A DNA stretch of 64,000 bases from Acidimicrobiaceae bacterium. Its GTDB lineage: Bacteria > Actinomycetota > Acidimicrobiia > Acidimicrobiales > Ilumatobacteraceae. The notes beneath the pieces were generated by a model that saw only the letters and a list, made by a program, of their open reading frames with translations, searched no databases and had not been told where the DNA came from. The stretch spans positions 62,001 to 126,000 of the forward strand of contig JACJWG010000009.1 in assembly GCA_020637235.1 (NCBI GenBank). The letters are read 5' to 3'. Position 1 is the first letter of the stretch. Each line of letters starts with the position of its first letter. This document shows positions 16,500 to 24,424 of this stretch, in pieces. The position numbers and the translations under genes are program-made.

Positions 16500-16533
16500 T
16501 CCGACCGCGCCCACCGTCCACGAGGTGTCATCC

Positions 16534-17076
16534 ATGACCGACCCCACCACTCCCACGCCCACGAACGCCACCGTGCCCGGTGACGACGTGGTCCAACACG
16601 GCGAGCTCGTCGGCCGCGTGCCGCACGACGCCGCCCTCGTCGCCGACGACGCCGCTGGCGAGCCGACCGAGACCGTGAGCGAGCCCGCCAAGGTGATGCG
16701 CATCGGTTCGATGGTGAAGCAGTTGCTCGAAGAGGTGCGGGTCGCGCCCCTCGACGAGGCGAGCCGGGAACGGCTGGCCGAGATCTACGAGCGCTCCATC
16801 GTCGAGCTGAGCGAGGCGCTGTCGCCGGACCTGCAGGACGAGCTGCGCAACCTCGCCCTGCCGTTCAAGGACGGCGAGGTGCCCTCCGATGCCGAGCTCC
16901 GGATCGCGAAGGCGCAGCTCGTCGGCTGGCTCGAGGGCTTGTTCCACGGCATCCAGGCGACCCTGTTCGCACAACAGCTGGCCGCTCGCCAGCAGCTCGA
17001 GCAGATGCGCCAGTTGCCGCCGGGCGCGACGCCGGGCGGTCCCGCGCCGGCGGAGCGGCCCGGCACGTACCTGTGA
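16534..17076 (+). CDS. bpa: Bacterial proteasome activator Bpa (DUF2587)
   Basis: Bpa forms a dodecameric ring that opens the 20S proteasome without ATP. This 180-residue protein has a disordered N-terminus of about 50 residues, then the conserved helical domain with RIGSMVKQLLEEVRVAPLDE, LPFKDGEVPSDAELRIAKAQ and LVGWLEGLFHGIQATLFAQQ. It ends in Gly-Thr-Tyr-Leu, a C-terminal Tyr-X of the HbYX type that docks in the proteasome. ATG 16534 was chosen over GTG 16525. Proteasome genes themselves are not in this window. Confidence 0.93.
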   Translation: MTDPTTPTPTNATVPGDDVVQHGELVGRVPHDAALVADDAAGEPTETVSEPAKVMRIGSMVKQLLEEVRVAPLDEASRERLAEIYERSIVELSEALSPDLQDELRNLALPFKDGEVPSDAELRIAKAQLVGWLEGLFHGIQATLFAQQLAARQQLEQMRQLPPGATPGGPAPAERPGTYL

Positions 17077-17131
17077 CGCACCTGTGACGTGCGGTGATCC
17101 ACCTGGGCGGCGCGCGCCCGGCCGTCGCGGC

Positions 17132-17159
17132 TAGCGTCTGGCGAATCACACCGGTGTGA
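17132..17159 (+). promoter_or_regulatory. dnaE promoter region with perfect 14-bp palindrome
   Basis: TAGCGT (17132-17137) is a TAnnnT -10 candidate. TCACACCGGTGTGA at 17146-17159 is a perfect palindrome just downstream of the expected transcription start, a position suited to a repressor. The regulator is unknown; it does not match the actinobacterial LexA box. Confidence 0.4.
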
Positions 17160-17218
17160 CTCTCCGCGCTGCCGCCGGCGTCGGATGAGCGCCGGACCGG
17201 ATCCGAAGGGAGCCCGCG

Positions 17219-20200
17219 TTGGGCGACTCGTTCACCCATCTCCACGTCCACACCGAGTTCTCGATGCTCGATGGCGCCGCGCGTCTGGACGAGCTCGTGG
17301 CCAAGGCCGTCGCCGACGGCATGCCTGCGCTCGGGATCACCGACCACGGCAACATGTACGGCACGCTCGAGTTCTACAAGGAGTGCCGCGCCCAGGGGGT
17401 GAAGCCGATCATCGGCACCGAGGCGTACATGGCCTACGACAGCCGGCGGGAGCGGCCGGCTCGCCGGGGGAGGGTCGACGACTCCGGTGGCGACACCGAG
17501 GGCGGCAAGAAGCTCTACTACCACCTCACGCTGCTCGCCGAGAACGACCAGGGCTACCGCAACCTCATCCAGCTCGCGAGCCTCGCGTTCATGGAGGGCT
17601 ACTACTACAAGCCCCGCATCGACTGGGAGCTGCTCGAGAAGTACCACGACGGCCTCATCGCCACCACCGGCTGCCTCGGCGGTCACGTGCTGCAGAGCCT
17701 CCTGAACGGCGACGAGAAGGGGGCGCTCGACAAGGCCGGACGGCTGCAGGAGATCTTCGGCAAGGACCACCTGTTCGTCGAACTCCAGGACCACGGCCTG
17801 GCCGCCCAGCACGAGACCAACCCCAAGCTGATCGAGATCGCGAAGCGCATCGGTGCGCCGCTCATCGCCACCAACGACTCGCACTACACCCACCAACACG
17901 ACCACGAGGCCCACGACGCGCTGCTCTGTGTGCAGACCAGCGCACTGCTGAGCGATCCGAAGCGGTTCAAGTTCGAAGGCACCGAGCACTACCTGAAGAC
18001 CGCGGCCGAGATGCGGCACCTGTTCCGCGAGGTGCCCGAGGCGTGCGACAACACGCTGTGGGTCGCCGAGCGGGCCGACGTCACGATCGAGTTCGGCAAG
18101 CCGCAGCTGCCGAACTTCCCGATCCCGGCGGGGTTCGCCGACGATGCCGCCTACCTCGACTTCCTCACGTGGGAGGGAGCGAAGATGCGGTGGGGCGACG
18201 AGCTGCCCAGCGCCGTCGTCGAACGCATCGCGTACGAACTCCAGACGATCAAGAACATGGGGTTCGCGAGCTACTTCCTCATCGTGTGGGACCTGATCAA
18301 GTTCGCGAAGGACTCGGGCATCCGGGTGGGGCCCGGGCGCGGTTCCGCCGCCGGATGCGCCGTGGCGTACTGCCTGCGGATCACCGAGCTCGACCCGATC
18401 AAGTACGACCTGCTCTTCGAGCGCTTCCTCAACCCGAGCCGGATCTCGATGCCCGACATCGACATGGACTTCGACTCTCGCTACCGCGACCGCATGATCA
18501 ACTACGCGGCCGAGCGGTACGGCCGCGACCATGTCGCACAGATCATCACCTTCGGCACGATCAAGGCACGCAACGCGGTGCGCGACGCGGCCCGTGTGCT
18601 CGGGTTCCCCTACGGCGTCGGCGACAAGGTCGCGAAGGCGATGCCGCCGCTGGTCATGGGTCGAGACACCCCGCTCAGGTACTGCTTCGAGGAGAACCCC
18701 AAGTACGCCGACGGCTACAAGGCCGCGCAGGACCTGCGGGCGATGTACGACACCGACCCCGATGTGAAGCGTGTGGTCGACGTGGCGAAAGGGCTCGAGG
18801 GCCTGAAGCGCTCCGACGGCATCCACGCGGCGGCCGTGGTGATCACCAAGGACCCGCTCACCACCTACCTGCCGATCCAGCGCAAGCCCGAGTCCGGACA
18901 GCCGGTGGAGGACGCGCCGGTGGTCACCCAGTTCGAGATGCACGGCGTCGAAGAGCTCGGCCTGCTGAAGATGGACTTCCTCGGCCTGCGCAACCTCGAC
19001 GTCATCACCGACACCGTCAACATGGTGCGCGCCAGCACCGACCCGCACTTCGACATCGACGCCGTCCCGCTCGACGACCAGGCGGTGTTCGCGCTGCTCG
19101 GCCGCGGCGACACGATGGGCGTGTTCCAGCTGGAGTCGCCGCCGATGCGGGCGCTGCTGCGGTCGATGGCGCCCACCAGCTTCGAGGACGTGTCGGCCGT
19201 GCTCGCGCTCTATCGGCCCGGGCCGATGAGCGTGAACATGCACTACGACTACGCCGACCGCAAGAACGGGCGGCAGGCGATCGACTTCTTCCACCCGGAC
19301 GCCGAAGCGGTGCTCGGCGACACCTATGGCCTGATGATCTACCAGGAGAGCGTGATGCGCGTGGCGCAGAAGTTCGCCGGGTACTCGCTCGCACAGGCCG
19401 ACTCGTTGCGCAAGGCGATGGGCAAGAAGTCGCGCGAGGTGATGGCGAAGGAGCGTGCCGACTTCGAGAACGGCTGCGAGGCGACGGGCTACGGTCGGGC
19501 ACTCGGCGAGAGCCTGTTCGACGTGATCGCGAAGTTCGCCGACTACGCGTTCAACAAGAGCCACACGTTCGGCTACGGCCTCGTCACCTACCAGACCGCC
19601 TATCTGAAGGTGCACCACCCGGTCGAGTACCTGGCGTGTCTGCTCACGAGTGTCAAGAGCAACCTCGACAAGGCGGCGGTGTACCTGTCGGACTGCCGGG
19701 CGATGGGTGTGAAGGTGCTCAACCCCGACGTCAATCGTTCGGTCATGAACTTCGCCGCCCTCGCACCCCACGAGGTGCCCGACGACGTGGTCCTCCCGGT
19801 GGGCAGTCCGGGCGCGATCACCTTCGGGCTGTCGGCGATCCGCAACGTGGGGGAGGGACTCGTCGAGCAGTTGCTCGCCGAACGCGATGCGAACGGTGCG
19901 TTCGAGAGCTTCCACGACTTCGTCGAGCGCGTGCCCGAACCGGTGCTCAACAAGCGGACGGTCGAGTCGCTGATCAAGGCCGGTGCGTTCGACGGCTTCG
20001 GCGTGCCGCGCAAGGGCCTGCTGATGGTGTTCGAGCAGATCATCGACACCACCGTGGTGCGACGCCGCGAGCGCGACCAAGGCGTGATGAGCCTGTTCGG
20101 CGACTTCGCCGAAGCAGCCGACTCGGGGTTCAGCGAGCGGATCGCGATCCCCGAGACCGAGTTCGACAAAGGCGACCGGCTGAAGTTCGAGAAGGAGATG

Positions 20201-20785
20201 CTCGGGCTCTACGTGAGCGATCACCCGTTGCTCGGCGTGGAGGCCGCGCTGCGACGCAAGGTCGACTGCTCCGTCGCCGAGGCGCTCGAACGCGAGGACG
20301 GTGCCGTGATCGTGCTCGGTGGGGTGATCACCAACCTCGCCCGGAAGTTCACGAAGAAGGGCGACCAGATGGCGGTGTTCGTGTTGGAGGACCTCGACAC
20401 CGGCATCGAGTGCACCGTGTTCCCGCGCGTCCTCATGGAGCAGGGCCACAAGCTCGTCGACGACGCGATCGTCACCGTGAAGGGCCGGATCGACAAGCGT
20501 GACGAGAGTCGGGTCGGCTTCATGGCCCAGGACGTCACGATCCTGGAGGGCCTCGACACGGGGTCGTCGTCGCCGTTGCACCTGAAGGTGCCGGCGGCGG
20601 CGCTGTCCGAACTGAAGATCCACCAGCTCCGCCGCATCCTGCGCGACCACCCGGGCGAGTCGATGGTGTACCTGCACATCGGACAGGGCAAGATCCTGCG
20701 GCTCGCCGACGAGTTCTGTGTCGACCTCGACCGGGTGGTGCCGGAGCTGCGGGTCGCGCTCGGCCACGACGCGGTGATGCTCTAG
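17219..20785 (+). CDS. dnaE: DNA polymerase III alpha subunit
   Basis: This 1188-residue replicative polymerase has the N-terminal PHP domain (HLHVHTEFSMLDG, then ITDHGNMYG), the palm with GPGRGSAAGC and catalytic PDIDMDFDSRYRDR, the finger and beta-binding regions, and a C-terminal OB domain. It starts at TTG 17219 with AAGGGAG about 7 nt upstream; no ATG or GTG is better placed. The length matches actinobacterial DnaE1. Confidence 0.98.
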   Translation: MGDSFTHLHVHTEFSMLDGAARLDELVAKAVADGMPALGITDHGNMYGTLEFYKECRAQGVKPIIGTEAYMAYDSRRERPARRGRVDDSGGDTEGGKKLYYHLTLLAENDQGYRNLIQLASLAFMEGYYYKPRIDWELLEKYHDGLIATTGCLGGHVLQSLLNGDEKGALDKAGRLQEIFGKDHLFVELQDHGLAAQHETNPKLIEIAKRIGAPLIATNDSHYTHQHDHEAHDALLCVQTSALLSDPKRFKFEGTEHYLKTAAEMRHLFREVPEACDNTLWVAERADVTIEFGKPQLPNFPIPAGFADDAAYLDFLTWEGAKMRWGDELPSAVVERIAYELQTIKNMGFASYFLIVWDLIKFAKDSGIRVGPGRGSAAGCAVAYCLRITELDPIKYDLLFERFLNPSRISMPDIDMDFDSRYRDRMINYAAERYGRDHVAQIITFGTIKARNAVRDAARVLGFPYGVGDKVAKAMPPLVMGRDTPLRYCFEENPKYADGYKAAQDLRAMYDTDPDVKRVVDVAKGLEGLKRSDGIHAAAVVITKDPLTTYLPIQRKPESGQPVEDAPVVTQFEMHGVEELGLLKMDFLGLRNLDVITDTVNMVRASTDPHFDIDAVPLDDQAVFALLGRGDTMGVFQLESPPMRALLRSMAPTSFEDVSAVLALYRPGPMSVNMHYDYADRKNGRQAIDFFHPDAEAVLGDTYGLMIYQESVMRVAQKFAGYSLAQADSLRKAMGKKSREVMAKERADFENGCEATGYGRALGESLFDVIAKFADYAFNKSHTFGYGLVTYQTAYLKVHHPVEYLACLLTSVKSNLDKAAVYLSDCRAMGVKVLNPDVNRSVMNFAALAPHEVPDDVVLPVGSPGAITFGLSAIRNVGEGLVEQLLAERDANGAFESFHDFVERVPEPVLNKRTVESLIKAGAFDGFGVPRKGLLMVFEQIIDTTVVRRRERDQGVMSLFGDFAEAADSGFSERIAIPETEFDKGDRLKFEKEMLGLYVSDHPLLGVEAALRRKVDCSVAEALEREDGAVIVLGGVITNLARKFTKKGDQMAVFVLEDLDTGIECTVFPRVLMEQGHKLVDDAIVTVKGRIDKRDESRVGFMAQDVTILEGLDTGSSSPLHLKVPAAALSELKIHQLRRILRDHPGESMVYLHIGQGKILRLADEFCVDLDRVVPELRVALGHDAVML

Positions 20786-20791
20786 CGCGCC

Positions 20792-20838
20792 CGTCGGCCC
20801 GCCGGTTCGGGTCACACCGTCGCTGACCTGGGCCGACG
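20792..20838 (+). terminator. Possible terminator hairpin after dnaE
   Basis: CGTCGGCCC (20792-20800) pairs perfectly with GGGCCGACG (20830-20838) around a 29-nt loop, just after the dnaE stop. There is no T tract, as is common in GC-rich actinobacteria. Confidence 0.35.
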
Positions 20839-20955
20839 ATGGTGAGACGGTCGCCGCTGGTGGAAGGCCTCCCCCGAAGTGGCAGAATGGATCACTCAGG
20901 TCATCCCGCCCGCCGACAGGCGCTGGTGGTTCTCACGCGACAGGAGCTTCGAGCA

Positions 20956-21621
20956 ATGGCACTCCAGGTGGAAACCAGGGACTGCGCAGCGCTCACCGAC
21001 GCCGACCTCGATGACATGGCGTCGATGGGGGGTGCGTTCGACATCGGTGTGTTGTCGAAGGCGAAAGAGGACTGGGTGCTGTGCACCACGGCCCGAGTCG
21101 ACGACAAGCTGCACGGCGTGGCCTTCGCCACCCTCGAGCGCATCGGCGGGACCCCGTGCGTGCTCATCGGGCTGTTGAGCGTGAGGCGCAGCTCGAAGCG
21201 CGACCAGGTGCTGAAGGGGCTCATGGGCGAGGCGTTCCACCGAGCCCTGATGGCGTTCCCCGACGAGGACGTGGTGGTCGGCTCCCGGTTCGTGCGCGCC
21301 GATGCCCTCGACGCGTTCAAGCAGCTCGACGACCTCATTCCGCGGCCCGGGCACCGGGCCGTCGGTGAGGAGCGTGCGTGGGGTCGTCGTCTCGCCCGTC
21401 GGTTCGGCGTCGACGCCAACTACGACGAGCAGAGCTTCGTCGTCAGTGCGAACGGCCAGAGCGGCTTCATCGATCACGAGTGCCTGAAGCCGGAGAAGGT
21501 GTCTGCCGACGTCGCCACGATGTTCGAGCAGGTGCCGGCCACGTCGGGTGGGTCGCTCATCGTCCACGGCTGGACGATGGCCGAGGACCTCGTCAAGCTC
21601 GGCGCCCGGCACCTGGCCTGA
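20956..21621 (+). CDS. Protein of unknown function, weakly acetyltransferase-like
   Basis: I do not recognise this 221-residue protein. It has no signal peptide or transmembrane helix. The middle (LHGVAFATLERIGGTPCVLI, then SVRRSSKRDQVLKGLMGEAF) alternates strands and a helix with a basic turn in a way that recalls GNAT N-acetyltransferases, but no diagnostic motif is present. AGGAG at 20942-20946 is a good ribosome site for ATG 20956. It is followed closely by a nitroreductase gene. Confidence 0.75.
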   Translation: MALQVETRDCAALTDADLDDMASMGGAFDIGVLSKAKEDWVLCTTARVDDKLHGVAFATLERIGGTPCVLIGLLSVRRSSKRDQVLKGLMGEAFHRALMAFPDEDVVVGSRFVRADALDAFKQLDDLIPRPGHRAVGEERAWGRRLARRFGVDANYDEQSFVVSANGQSGFIDHECLKPEKVSADVATMFEQVPATSGGSLIVHGWTMAEDLVKLGARHLA

Positions 21622-21661
21622 GCACGAGCGACCGCTTCCCGGCCCGCGCGGCCCGCATCCC

Positions 21662-22267
21662 GTGAGCGAGTTCGACGAGGTCGTGCGCCGGCGGCGGATG
21701 TGTCGGAGCTTCCGCACCGACCCGGTGGCGTCCGAGCTGGTCGACTCCCTCGTCGACCTCGCCGCTCGCGCGCCGAGCGCCGGGAAGACCCAGGGGTGGC
21801 ATCTCGTCGTGCTGGAGGGGGCACAGACCGACCGGTTCTGGCGGCACACGTTCGCGCCGGCGCGACGCGACGGGTTCCGATGGCCGGGGTTGTTCGACGC
21901 CCCGGTGATCCTGCTGCCGTTCGCCGACCCCGACGCCTACGTCGCACGCTACGCCGAGCCCGACAAGGCCCGCACCGGGCTGGGCGCCGGCGCCGAGGCC
22001 TGGCCGACGCCCTACTGGACCGTCGACGCATCGATGTCGGTGATGACGCTGTTGCTTGCCGCGGAGGATGCCGGGCTCGGTGCGCTGTTCTTCGCCGTCT
22101 TCCACGGCGCCGCGGAGGTGCGCGCCGAGTTGGGCGTCCCCGACGGCATGCAGCTGCTCGGGGCGATCGCACTCGGCTGGCCCGACGTGGCGGACGAACA
22201 CCGTGGCGCGAGTGCTTCCCGGCCGCGCCGGACCGCAGCCGAGATCGTCCACCGCGGGGGGTGGTAG
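21662..22267 (+). CDS. Nitroreductase-family FMN oxidoreductase
   Basis: This 201-residue protein has the nitroreductase fold: FDEVVRRRRMCRSFRTDPV at the N-terminus gives the FMN-phosphate Arg/Ser cluster, and AARAPSAGKTQGWHLVVL is the second FMN block. DAGLGALFF lies in the third. Such enzymes reduce nitro, quinone or other substrates with NAD(P)H; the substrate is not predictable. GTG 21662 begins the domain directly. Its 3' end is 4 bp from the convergent DUF255 gene. Confidence 0.85.
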   Translation: MSEFDEVVRRRRMCRSFRTDPVASELVDSLVDLAARAPSAGKTQGWHLVVLEGAQTDRFWRHTFAPARRDGFRWPGLFDAPVILLPFADPDAYVARYAEPDKARTGLGAGAEAWPTPYWTVDASMSVMTLLLAAEDAGLGALFFAVFHGAAEVRAELGVPDGMQLLGAIALGWPDVADEHRGASASRPRRTAAEIVHRGGW

Positions 22268-22271
22268 CGGC

Positions 22272-24272
22272 TCAGCCCAGCTGGGCGCGGAGGGCCTCCG
22301 CGGTGTCGACGGGTTGCTGGCAGGCGAAGTCGCGGCACACGTAGGCGAAGCCGTCGGTGCGCGACTCCCACAGGGGCGAGTCGTAGGGCTCACCCCAGGC
22401 GAGGACCGCGTTCGGACGCCAGCGTTCGCGGACCACCTCGAGCAGATCCGGTCGATCGCCGACGATCGCGATCTCGGTGATCCCGCTCCGGCGAAGGTCG
22501 ATCGCGGCCATCGCGTGCGAGAACGCGCTCGGCGCCTTCGGGATCACGGTCGCGAGCAGTTGCAGGATCTGGTCGGCCTGGTTCGCGTAGCGCATCTCGC
22601 CGCTCAACGCGGCGAGCCGGTACAGCGCCACCGCGGCGGTCGAGTTCGCCGAGGGAGTGGCGTTGTCCATGACGTCCTTCTGACGCACGACCAACCGCTC
22701 GGCGTCCTCGGCGGTGGTGAACAGCCCACCACGGTCGAGATCCCAGAAGTGCAGCAACAGGTCGTCGGCGACGTCCATCGCCTCGTGGATCCAGCGGGCC
22801 TCGCCGGTGGCCTCGCCGAGCCGGGTGAAGGCGTCGACCATCGAGGCATGATCGCTCGCGAGCGCGGCGTGCCGGGCACGCGGCGAGCCGTCGGCCTGCC
22901 ACGACCGGAACCACCTCCGGTCGGAGCCGCGGAGCTCGTCGAGGAGGAACTCGGCGGTCTGCCGGGCGGCGTCGAGCCAGTCGGCGCGTCCGAACGCCGC
23001 CGCGGCCTCGGCGAGCGTGGCGAGCATCAGCCCGTTCCACTCGACGAGCACCTTGTCGTCGAGGCCCGGCCGGGGTCGGGTCTCGCGGTGGGCGAGCAGC
23101 GCGAGGCGTGCCCGCTCGACGGCGTCGCTGCGCAGCAGGTCGCCCCGGTGGTGCAGGCGGGCTGGGATGATCCGGCCCTCGAAGTTGCCGTTGGTGTTGG
23201 CCTCGTGGGTGAACTCGTACCACTCGAGGCCGACGTCGGGGTCCTCGCCGGCGGCGACGAGCGCGTCGCGTGCCTCGTCGACGCTGAACACGTAGAACGC
23301 ACCCTCGTGGCTGTGACCCTCCGCGTCGAGCGAGTCGGCGTCCTCGGCCGAGAAGAAGCCGCCGTCGCGATGGCGCAGGTCGCGCAGGACGTACTCGATG
23401 GTCTCGATGGCCACCTGCCGGTACACCGGGTCGTCGAACACCTGGGCGGCCCGCACATAGGTGCGGGCGAGCAACGCCTGGTCGTAGAGCATCTTCTCGA
23501 AGTGCGGCACCAGCCACTTCTGATCGGTGGCGTAGCGGGCGAAGCCGCCGCCGAGGTGGTCGTACATGCCGCCCGACGCCATCGCCTGCAAGGTGGTGTC
23601 GACGACCTGGCGGGCGTCGGGGCTGGCGGTGCGCACGTGCACCCGCAGGATCAGCTCGATGCTGGCGGTGGACGGGAACTTGGGCGCGTTGCCGAACCCG
23701 CCCCACTCCCGGTCGAACATGCCGGCGAGCTGTTTGAGGCCGAGGTCGATGGTGCCGAGCGCGGGGATCTCCTTGGCCGGGGCGACGGTGCGGGTGCGGT
23801 CGATCGCCTCCATCAGCGCGCCGACGTTCTGCTGCACGTCGGCGGGCCGGTTGCGCCACACGTCGTCGATCGCCGTGAGCAGCTGCAGGAACTGCGGCTT
23901 CGGGAAGTAGGTGCCGCCGAAGAACGGCTCGCCCTTCGGCGTCGCGAACACGGTCATCGGCCAGCCCCCGCGGCCGGTCATCGCCTGCACGGCGTCCATG
24001 TAGACCGAGTCGACGTCGGGCCGCTCCTCGCGGTCGACCTTCACGTTCACGAACAGCTCGTTCATGCGTGCCGCGACCTCGTCGTCCTCGAAGCACTCGT
24101 GGGCCATCACGTGGCACCAGTGGCAGGCCGAGTAGCCGACGCTGATCAGCACCGGCACGTGTCGGGCCCGCGCCGCGGCGAACGCCTCGTCGCCCCAGGC
24201 GTACCAGTCGACCGGGTTGTCCTGGTGCTGGCGGAGATACGGAGAGGTCTCGTGCGCGAGGCGGTTGGCCAT
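22272..24272 (-). CDS. Thioredoxin-like DUF255 protein (YyaL/SSP411 family)
   Basis: This 666-residue protein has an N-terminal thioredoxin-like domain (NRLAHETSPYLRQHQDNPVD, then GYSACHWCHVM with a CHWC redox motif) and a long (alpha/alpha) toroid resembling glycoside hydrolases and epimerases. The family is widespread and its function is unclear. Length and motifs match the family. ATG 24272 was chosen because the conserved domain starts directly after it; an upstream ATG at 24299 adds nine residues. No export signal is visible. Confidence 0.92.
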   Translation of the reverse strand: MANRLAHETSPYLRQHQDNPVDWYAWGDEAFAAARARHVPVLISVGYSACHWCHVMAHECFEDDEVAARMNELFVNVKVDREERPDVDSVYMDAVQAMTGRGGWPMTVFATPKGEPFFGGTYFPKPQFLQLLTAIDDVWRNRPADVQQNVGALMEAIDRTRTVAPAKEIPALGTIDLGLKQLAGMFDREWGGFGNAPKFPSTASIELILRVHVRTASPDARQVVDTTLQAMASGGMYDHLGGGFARYATDQKWLVPHFEKMLYDQALLARTYVRAAQVFDDPVYRQVAIETIEYVLRDLRHRDGGFFSAEDADSLDAEGHSHEGAFYVFSVDEARDALVAAGEDPDVGLEWYEFTHEANTNGNFEGRIIPARLHHRGDLLRSDAVERARLALLAHRETRPRPGLDDKVLVEWNGLMLATLAEAAAAFGRADWLDAARQTAEFLLDELRGSDRRWFRSWQADGSPRARHAALASDHASMVDAFTRLGEATGEARWIHEAMDVADDLLLHFWDLDRGGLFTTAEDAERLVVRQKDVMDNATPSANSTAAVALYRLAALSGEMRYANQADQILQLLATVIPKAPSAFSHAMAAIDLRRSGITEIAIVGDRPDLLEVVRERWRPNAVLAWGEPYDSPLWESRTDGFAYVCRDFACQQPVDTAEALRAQLG

Positions 24273-24323
24273 GCGCCTCACCGTAGGGGAGTCGGGCATC
24301 CGGCCGGGCGTCGGTCCCGCTTC

Positions 24324-24412
24324 GTGAGCGCGATGCGCACCGGCTGCGCATCCGGCTCACGGACCGGCCCCGTTCGTGAGCGCGATGCGTACCGGCTGCG
24401 CATCCGGCTCAC
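24324..24412. repeat. Tandem pair of 37-bp palindromic elements (copies A and B)
   Basis: Copies at 24324-24360 and 24376-24412 start with GTGAGCGCGATGCG and end with GCGCATCCGGCTCAC. They differ by one base, and each can fold into a hairpin via GATGCGCA/TGCGCATC. The period is 52 bp with a 15-bp spacer. The pair lies downstream of the M15 peptidase gene and upstream of the DUF255 gene. The same element occurs inverted at 56302-56390. Confidence 0.85.
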
Positions 24413-24424
24413 GGACCGGCCCGG

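Noticed and set aside
16865..20815. A 1316-codon minus-strand frame across dnaE
   Set aside because: It is a shadow of dnaE with no recognisable protein motif.
20860..20955. A tRNA gene before the unknown protein
   Set aside because: The sequence does not form a cloverleaf and lacks the T-loop consensus.
24324..24412. CRISPR array
   Set aside because: There are only two 37-bp units with a 15-bp spacer, the units are palindromic, the spacer is too short and no cas gene is nearby.
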